Positions 39,208-44,904 of a stretch of 44,904 nucleotides of DNA are shown here, piece after piece. The DNA lies in assembly GCA_002491065.1 (NCBI GenBank), contig DKVF01000008.1:1-44904 (forward strand). The letters run 5' to 3'. The DNA comes from Peptococcaceae bacterium UBA7185 (lineage in GTDB: Bacteria > Bacillota > Peptococcia > Peptococcales > Peptococcaceae). Made by a program: the position numbers and the translations under genes. Below the pieces are notes generated by a model. That model was not told the DNA's origin, did not search any database, and saw only the letters and a list, made by a program, of their open reading frames with translations. Within the stretch, counting starts at the first letter, position 1; each line of letters begins with the position of its first letter.

Positions 39208-39963
39208 CTAGTAGATGGAAAACGGCAGCGGTATACTGATTCCCACCGCATTGTTCACTCCCCACAATGTCAACTGCTGTGGGCGCGTCCATTGTCCGTT
39301 GTTTGTGACCTGATTCCAGACAAAGTTTTTGTTTTCCGCTTCCCCCGGCGCCATTACGATTTCATGGGGAAGTCCGGTGTCTACAATATTATCGGAAAAA
39401 CGATACAGCTCCTGTCCGCTGCTGTCGGAAATATAAAAATCAAAGAGCTGATCCGACATATAGCGCAGTACCAGCGTATTATCGGAAATATTGCGTTTAC
39501 GGAAGGTGATGTATACATCTTCGCCTTGCGCATATCGGGATTTATTGGTCGTCAGAATATAACGAAAATCCCCGATTTCTTCCCAGGTGTAATTCAATCC
39601 ATCCAAGTTTGGCTCATTGCCAGGCGGCGTCCACGCCGGCGTATCCGGGAAGCTAGGCAAAATCTGCGGACGGTCCGGGATACTGGGTGTAGATGGCGTT
39701 GACGTTGTCGGCGGATAGTACTGACTGGGCAAACAGGTTACGCCGAGCGCCCGCCATGTTGCGTTATCCACCTGCCCGGTCTGCGGCAAATTATTATTGC
39801 GCTGAAATGCCAGCACGGCATTTTGCGTAGTTTGCCCAAAAATCCCATCTACCCGTACATTGTAGCGGCGCTGTCGCAGTAAATTCTGTACAAAAGCGAC
39901 TGCCGAACCGCGATTGCCGTATTTCAGTGTGGGGCATTGTCCCGAACAATTGCAATTGGTCAT
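39208..39963 (-). CDS. peptidoglycan-binding domain fused to a BsuPI-like domain
   Basis: This is a 251-residue two-domain protein. Residues 12-75 form a PG_binding_1 domain (LKYGNRGSAVAFVQNLLRQRRYNVRVDGIFG then QTTQNAVLAFQ), which binds peptidoglycan. A Pro/Thr/Ser linker follows (about 80-118). Residues 130-248 resemble the BsuPI intracellular proteinase inhibitor domain (DVYITFRKRNISDNTLVLRY; APGEAENKNFVWNQV). There is no signal peptide; instead the N-terminus is MTNCNCSGQCP, with three Cys. It may act at the spore surface or leave the cell by lysis of a mother cell, but this is inference. GAAAGGGGG precedes the ATG at 39963. The gene is monocistronic and divergent from the UPF0182 gene. 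Confidence 0.82.
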   Translation of the reverse strand: MTNCNCSGQCPTLKYGNRGSAVAFVQNLLRQRRYNVRVDGIFGQTTQNAVLAFQRNNNLPQTGQVDNATWRALGVTCLPSQYYPPTTSTPSTPSIPDRPQILPSFPDTPAWTPPGNEPNLDGLNYTWEEIGDFRYILTTNKSRYAQGEDVYITFRKRNISDNTLVLRYMSDQLFDFYISDSSGQELYRFSDNIVDTGLPHEIVMAPGEAENKNFVWNQVTNNGQWTRPQQLTLWGVNNAVGISIPLPFSIY

Positions 39964-40018
39964 TTGATTGACCCCCTTTCATATTTCTCTCTGTAGTATA
40001 TGAAGCAACAGGCAGCCC

Positions 40019-40048
40019 TTGACACACATTTTTTCACAAAAGTATAAT
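40019..40048 (+). promoter_or_regulatory. promoter of the UPF0182 gene
   Basis: TTGACA (40019-40024), an 18-base spacer and TATAAT (40043-40048) read on the plus strand, about 70 bases before the start codon. Confidence 0.85.
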
Positions 40049-40117
40049 TGACCAACCCTTCCAGATGGTGTACAGTAATGCTATAAATTTAATTCAATTT
40101 TTTAGGAGGAGATTTCC

Positions 40118-42898
40118 TTGAACAAACTGGCCAAACTAGGCAAGTGGGGGATTGTGCTCATCGTACTGGCTATCCTCATCATTTTTTTGCCGCAAATTGC
40201 CCATTTTTCTACTGATTATCTTTGGTTCTCCGAACTAGGCTATCAGTCTGTTTTCCTCAAATTCACCTTCGCCAAGTTTATCGTGGGCTTCGTGGTGTTT
40301 TTGTTGGTTTTCTTACTCACCTATTTCACTTTACATGTTACTACCAAATATGTCCCGGAAGTAACAGTAACGCAAGACGCTACAGTGAATGTGCCCAACA
40401 AAAAAGCGGGAAAAAGAGTGTTAGTGCTTATTCCGGCCATCCTGCTGGGCTTGCTCGCCGGTTGGATTTCTGCAACTGCGTTGTGGCAAAATATTCTGCT
40501 CTTTTTGCAGCAGACACCGGCTGGCGTCACCGACCCTGTATTTGGTCGCGATATCAGCTTCTATTTCTTTGATCTCTCGCTGTTTGAAATTATTTATCAA
40601 CTGGCATTTTTGTTCCTGGCTGTGATTTTCCTGTTTAACGTATTGCTTACATTTTATTTGCAGGGCTTCACAAAAAGAACCTTTAAGCTGATGGCCAAAC
40701 GGCTGATTTACTTCGCAGCTGCTTTCGTGCTGCTCCTAATCGGCGGTTTCCAGCTAAACGCAGCCAATCTATTATACGCGCAGGATGGCGCTGTGTTCGG
40801 TGCAGGATATACTGACCTGCGCATATTGTTGCCTATGTATTATATTGCCTCTGCAGCCTGTGTACTCACCGCAATCACACTTTTGCTTGGCTTAAAAAAG
40901 AAAAGCGCCAAGCTCGCTGCTGTCGGTCCTGTTGTTCTTTTAACTGTTCTGGTAATAGGAAATCTCGCTGCAGGCGGCGTACAGAAATTCATTGTACAGC
41001 CCGCTGAAATTGCTAAAGAGCAGCCTTATATCATGAACAATATAGAAATGACCAATAAGGCTTATGGATTAGACAATATTGAGGAAGTTGAGTTTTCTGC
41101 CAACGGCACACTGACTGCAACGGATTTACAAGAGGAAATGGATACCATCAAAAATATCCGTTTGATTGACTATCGACCTACCAGCACGGTATTCAATCAA
41201 TTACAGAGTATGCGTCTCTACTATAAATTTGTAGATGTAGATATTGACCGCTATCAGATTGACGGCGCACAGCAGCAGGTTTATCTGTCCGCCCGCGAAC
41301 TGGACCAGAGCAGTCTGGACTCCAGCGCCCAAACCTGGGTCAACAAATATTTGAAATATACCCATGGCTACGGCGCAGTGGTCACACCGGTCAATCAGGT
41401 CACCAATCAAGGACAGCCGGAAATGTGGGTGGAAAATATTCCTCCTACTACAAATGTCCCCGAATTGGAAATCACCCGTCCGGAAATCTACTATGGACAA
41501 TTGACCAACGACTATGTCATTGTAAACACCAAAGAACCGGAGTTTGATTATCCCATCGGCGACAGCAACGCGCAAACCCAATATGAGGGAACCGGAGGGA
41601 TTCCCATGACATTTGGCAATAAAATGCTCTTTGCCATAGACCGCTCCAACTACAAAATTTTATTTTCCAACTTGATTACCAGCGACAGCAAAATCATGCT
41701 CTATCGAAATGTGCAGGAGCGCGTAAAAAAAATCGCTCCCTTCTTAACATTTGACAGCGACCCCTATCTGGTCATTGATGACGGCAGATTGGTCTGGATT
41801 ATCGACGCATACACTTCCACCAATAAATATCCTTACGCTGCAAAGGTAACCAACAGTGAATCTATCTTCTACGGACAAAATTATATTCGCAACTCTGTAA
41901 AAGTTACCGTAGACGCATACACCGGCGAAACTAATTTTTATATCGTGGATGAAACCGACCCGCTGATCAGAAGCTATGCCAAGGTATTCCCCGGTTTATT
42001 CCAGTCGTTGGAGCAAATGCCGCAGAATTTACAGCAGCATCTCAAATATTCCGACACGCTCTTTGAAGTGCAAACGGAGATTTATCAGCAATATCACATG
42101 AAAAATCCTACCGTATTCTATAATAAAGAGGACGTATGGAGTATCGCCAACGAAATTTACGGCAAAGAAACCACCAAAATGGAGCCTTATTTTGTGAACA
42201 TGCGCTTACCTGGTTCTGAACAGCTGGAATTCTTGCTCATGCGGCCATTCACACCGACACAGAAACAAAATATGGTTTCCTGGCTGGCTGCCCGCAATGA
42301 TGGCGACCAATATGGAAAATTGGTGCTGTTCAAGTTCCCGAAACAGTCTACCATTTACGGCCCATTGCAGGTAGAATCCCGCATCAGCAATGACTCTGAA
42401 ATTTCGCAAAATCTAAATCTTTGGGATCAACAGGGGTCTTCTGTCATCCGCAGCAATTTGTTGGTCATTCCTATTAAGAATTCTATTCTTTATGTGGAAC
42501 CTATTTATTTGACCACCAACAATGAAAACAGTCTGCCGGAAGTCGTGCGCATTGTGGTAGCTTACAAAGACAAAATTGTCATGGCCAAGACATTGGACGA
42601 AGGACTCAGTCAGCTTTTCGGCACCGATTTCCGTACCGAAGGCACCGCCAACACACCGTCTGGCGACAGTGATTCCACAATTATGACTTATGATGAAGCC
42701 ATTTCGCAAATCAAATCCGCTTACCAAAATGCGAAAACTTCAGCACAAAGCGGTAATTGGGCTGACTACGGCCGTTATTTAGAGCAATTGGAGCAAGCCA
42801 TCAATCAATTGGATAAGTCTAATTCTGTTTCTGCACAGAGCGATGTTGAAACAGACCAAACCGAGACGATTTCAGATACTACTACAGATGCACTCTAA
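40118..42898 (+). CDS. UPF0182-family membrane protein
   Basis: This 926-residue protein matches the UPF0182 family throughout. Seven transmembrane helices lie in the first 300 residues, with the family motif FSTDYLWFSELGYQSVFLKFTFAKFI in outline near residue 30. A large extracytoplasmic domain (about 310-860) follows, with PEMWVENIPPTTNVPELEITRPEIYYGQL in outline. The C-terminal tail is Gln/Ser/Thr-rich and acidic. The family function is unknown; it occurs in Actinobacteria, Cyanobacteria and some Clostridia. The start codon is TTG at 40118, six bases after a strong AGGAGGAG site. It is monocistronic, with a good promoter and a shared terminator. Confidence 0.93.
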   Translation: MNKLAKLGKWGIVLIVLAILIIFLPQIAHFSTDYLWFSELGYQSVFLKFTFAKFIVGFVVFLLVFLLTYFTLHVTTKYVPEVTVTQDATVNVPNKKAGKRVLVLIPAILLGLLAGWISATALWQNILLFLQQTPAGVTDPVFGRDISFYFFDLSLFEIIYQLAFLFLAVIFLFNVLLTFYLQGFTKRTFKLMAKRLIYFAAAFVLLLIGGFQLNAANLLYAQDGAVFGAGYTDLRILLPMYYIASAACVLTAITLLLGLKKKSAKLAAVGPVVLLTVLVIGNLAAGGVQKFIVQPAEIAKEQPYIMNNIEMTNKAYGLDNIEEVEFSANGTLTATDLQEEMDTIKNIRLIDYRPTSTVFNQLQSMRLYYKFVDVDIDRYQIDGAQQQVYLSARELDQSSLDSSAQTWVNKYLKYTHGYGAVVTPVNQVTNQGQPEMWVENIPPTTNVPELEITRPEIYYGQLTNDYVIVNTKEPEFDYPIGDSNAQTQYEGTGGIPMTFGNKMLFAIDRSNYKILFSNLITSDSKIMLYRNVQERVKKIAPFLTFDSDPYLVIDDGRLVWIIDAYTSTNKYPYAAKVTNSESIFYGQNYIRNSVKVTVDAYTGETNFYIVDETDPLIRSYAKVFPGLFQSLEQMPQNLQQHLKYSDTLFEVQTEIYQQYHMKNPTVFYNKEDVWSIANEIYGKETTKMEPYFVNMRLPGSEQLEFLLMRPFTPTQKQNMVSWLAARNDGDQYGKLVLFKFPKQSTIYGPLQVESRISNDSEISQNLNLWDQQGSSVIRSNLLVIPIKNSILYVEPIYLTTNNENSLPEVVRIVVAYKDKIVMAKTLDEGLSQLFGTDFRTEGTANTPSGDSDSTIMTYDEAISQIKSAYQNAKTSAQSGNWADYGRYLEQLEQAINQLDKSNSVSAQSDVETDQTETISDTTTDAL

Positions 42899-42938
42899 CT
42901 ATTGATGATCTGGTCATTCTCGCTATGATCTCTTGACC

Positions 42939-43006
42939 AAAAAACGCCCCTTCGCGTTACCTTGAAATTGTTATCCTTTCAAGTCTTCACACGAAGGGGC
43001 GTTTTT
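42939..43006. terminator. large bidirectional terminator between UPF0182 and XRE-TPR genes
   Basis: Outer arms AAAAACGCCCCTTCG and CGAAGGGGCGTTTTT enclose an inner stem CTTGAAA/TTTCAAG. T runs follow on both strands, fitting convergent genes. Confidence 0.92.
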
Positions 43007-43083
43007 CATCTGTTGAAAAAAATATTTCTAGTCTGCTTAAAAAACGCAGTATTTCTTTATCGGTATACCTTTTGCTGTTCTTC

Positions 43084-44118
43084 TTACTGCTTTACGAATC
43101 TCCGCCATCTCTCATCGCTTTTTAAAAATGCAAAGCATTCTTCATCACGAAAGCATTTCAGCAGATTCTCCTTTACTTCTGCTATAAAATCCTTTCCCAT
43201 TTCCTTAAAGTCCAGATGTTCATAGAGCGGTGTTTTTGTGAAATCTCCGATTTGCTCCACACAAGAAAGCATGTCTTCCATGATCGCGACTACAGTGTCC
43301 GCATCCTTTTCCAATGCTGCAAGTTCCAATCCACTTGAAACCTCATAATATTTTCCCATTTCAAAACACTTCGCCAGTTCCCGCTGTTTATCTACAAATT
43401 TATGCGCTCTTTTTTTATCGTTCTCCTGCAACGCAAGCATATACAGACCGTGCAATTCCACACTGATTCTCTGGTAATCCATAAACAAAAGTTCTTCATA
43501 CGCCTTATAGGCTTCCTTTATCCGCCCTGTCTCAGCATAAATTTGGGCCTGTTTTCGTTTTCTCTCTGGATTTTGTATAGAAAAATATGCCAAATACTTT
43601 TCCGCCTGATCGTATTGTTTTTTTCTCATATAAAAACCCACCAAAGAATCCGCCGCCCTAATGCGGATTGCTTCCTCTTTGCTATTCAGTACGCGCGCAT
43701 ACAATGAGCAGAAATATTCATCGTACTCTGTTTCTTTTTCAATCTCTCGCACGATACGCTGTGCGTCAAACATAACTGCAAGATCTAATATTAACTCTTC
43801 ACAATTGGGATATTGCTCCAGCATTTTCTGCGCCCACTGAAAAGCCTCATCATAGGATTCCTTTTTCAATCTCAAATCCGCTTCACGAACAATTTCATTG
43901 ATCTCCTCTGGCGTTAAATCTTTCTGAAAGGACAACAGTGTATCCAAGGAAATCCCCAACAGTCTGGCTATGGGCGCCAAAAGCATAATATCTGGATAAG
44001 AATTTTCATTCTCCCATTTGTTTACCGCCGGAGCCGTTACGCCAAGTCGTACTGCCATTTCTTCCTGGGTCAAATTTTTGATTTTTCTATATTTGCGAAT
44101 CACCGTTCCTAATGTCAT
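43084..44118 (-). CDS. XRE-family regulator with TPR-like C-terminus
   Basis: This 344-residue protein has an N-terminal Cro/C1-type helix-turn-helix (about residues 5-62; NLTQEEMAVRLGVTAPAVNKWENENSYPDI). A long all-helical region follows (about 80-340) with paired-helix repeats (EAFQWAQKMLEQYPNCEELILDLA; QAEKYLAYFSIQNPERKRKQA; EAYKAYEELLF) that look like tetratricopeptide repeats. Such proteins in Bacillota often sense a peptide or protein partner (Rgg/PlcR-like logic), but no small peptide gene was found beside it. The start is at the ATG at 44118 with AAGGAG upstream; the longer frame has no ribosome site. Confidence 0.85.
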   Translation of the reverse strand: MTLGTVIRKYRKIKNLTQEEMAVRLGVTAPAVNKWENENSYPDIMLLAPIARLLGISLDTLLSFQKDLTPEEINEIVREADLRLKKESYDEAFQWAQKMLEQYPNCEELILDLAVMFDAQRIVREIEKETEYDEYFCSLYARVLNSKEEAIRIRAADSLVGFYMRKKQYDQAEKYLAYFSIQNPERKRKQAQIYAETGRIKEAYKAYEELLFMDYQRISVELHGLYMLALQENDKKRAHKFVDKQRELAKCFEMGKYYEVSSGLELAALEKDADTVVAIMEDMLSCVEQIGDFTKTPLYEHLDFKEMGKDFIAEVKENLLKCFRDEECFAFLKSDERWRRFVKQ

Positions 44119-44258
44119 ATACACATCTCCTTGTGTAATTTTTGCATTGGCCTTTGCTAAGAAAATCATATCAGACAAATACAAAAACTACAACTGAGCC
44201 TCTGTTAAATAAATTTCAACAAAATTAACCAGTATTCATTTTTTCTGCTTACCTACAT

Positions 44259-44309
44259 AGCAAATCCCCTCCAGCCAGTCAAAAGTAGACTAACTGACGG
44301 GGATTTGCT
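44259..44309. other. 11-bp perfect hairpin without U-tract
   Basis: AGCAAATCCCC and GGGGATTTGCT flank a 29-base inner region that also contains CAGTC/GACT pairing. It lies in the 352-base gap between the two XRE genes. No T run follows on either strand, so it may be an RNA-stability or weak terminator element. The rest of 44119-44470 shows no gene. Confidence 0.45.
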
Positions 44310-44470
44310 TCATGGCAGCCAAGATAGCTTAAATAGGTCTCCGCCTTTCATCGGGCTTTTCGATTGTGTTTTTTTCTTGCAGCCCGTTTCTATTCAATCT
44401 TATCATTCGAACTTATTCGTTCTCTTTAATTTTAACCCTATTCCAAGAGCTGAATCACCTTAATTTTTAT

Positions 44471-44698
44471 CTATAATACCTGTTGCTCCATATTTTCTGT
44501 TAATAAAAATGCTTGAGACAAACCAGTAGCACGACACAACTTATCCAAAGTGTCCAAGGAAGACTGCACTTCTCCTCTCTCAATTTTTCCATAGCCTCTT
44601 GTGCTCAATTCCGCTCTAGCTGCCATTTCTTCTTGAGAAATTCGATTTTCTTTGCGATATTTTTTCAAGTTTAGAGACAAAATTTTTTTCGAATTCAT
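44471..44698 (-). CDS. small XRE-family DNA-binding protein
   Basis: This 75-residue protein is almost entirely a Cro/C1-type helix-turn-helix (about residues 8-65; NRISQEEMAARAELSTRGYGKIERGEVQSSLDTL). It is a likely dimeric repressor or accessory regulator. GGGAGGTGAT precedes the ATG at 44698. A near-palindrome CTACTAGGTAG around 44740 in its upstream region might be an autoregulatory operator. The AT-rich stretch 44699-44904 holds no other recognisable gene. Confidence 0.82.
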   Translation of the reverse strand: MNSKKILSLNLKKYRKENRISQEEMAARAELSTRGYGKIERGEVQSSLDTLDKLCRATGLSQAFLLTENMEQQVL

Positions 44699-44904
44699 AG
44701 CATCACCTCCCTATATCTATTGTAAAAATCTCTTTTTTTCTCTACTAGGTAGTGTTCTTCCTATAATTCGCTTGTTTTAGGTAAAAAAAGTAAAAATATT
44801 TTTATATTTTCTTAATCTTTTTCTACACGCCTATCTTTAATTTCCAATATATTTTTCATCATCCAATAATTAACATATTATATTATATTATTTTGACAAC
44901 GGCA

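Noticed and set aside
1..44904. Prophage, transposon, integron or CRISPR content
   Set aside because: No integrase, transposase, terminal inverted repeats, phage structural genes or regularly spaced repeats were seen.

Overview
The window looks like a stretch of chromosome from a low-to-moderate-GC, probably anaerobic, endospore-forming member of the Bacillota (Clostridia or a related class). The grounds are AGGAGG-type ribosome binding sites throughout, a T-box leader on tyrS, GatCAB amidotransferase genes beside a glutamyl-tRNA synthetase, a PdaB-type polysaccharide deacetylase, an S-layer-homology protein and a ParB-binding site identical to the Bacillus parS consensus. A genus cannot be named from the sequence alone. 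No prophage, insertion sequence, integrase, CRISPR array or rRNA was seen.

Layout. Positions 1-7 kb, mostly minus strand: an aminotransferase, a YfcE-type phosphodiesterase and a MerR regulator divergent from a MATE efflux pump with a textbook MerR operator, then T-box-controlled tyrS and a sporulation-type polysaccharide deacetylase preceded by a structured, riboswitch-like leader of unknown class. 7.2-9.8 kb, plus strand: a secreted SLH + GH18-like protein and a membrane-anchored XRE regulator. 9.8-17.5 kb, minus strand: rbgA, a tightly overlapped cluster (two-part ThrE-type exporter, ferritin-like protein, sensorless histidine kinase, coiled-coil protein), a CBS protein, a BlaI/BlaR1-like pair with two TACA-NN-TGTA operators, and a cysteine hydrolase preceded by a 36-residue membrane peptide.

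17.5-24.8 kb is the accessory-looking part and is bounded by two perfect parS sites. It holds unrecognised lipoproteins and membrane proteins (one with a start-proximal poly-A frameshift), a group of small secreted proteins, and an ECF sigma factor with its probable anti-sigma partner. The ECF operon and the secreted-protein genes share a 32-base promoter-like element at 29 of 32 positions, which suggests that the sigma factor controls both. A GC-rich noncoding patch lies next to the second parS site.

24.8-37.3 kb is housekeeping on the minus strand: tRNA-Glu(CTC) and gltX, asnS-yajQ-ccpN-like, and the pcrA-ligA-gatC-gatA-gatB operon. 37.4-44.9 kb holds a DHA2-type MFS pump, a peptidoglycan-binding/BsuPI fusion, a large UPF0182 membrane protein on the plus strand, and two XRE regulators.

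Functional ties: gltX, tRNA-Glu, GatCAB, asnS and tyrS form a translation set. The two parS sites predict an origin-proximal position. Many start codons were moved inward from the longest open frame because the upstream GTG or TTG overlaps or lies too close to the Shine-Dalgarno sequence.
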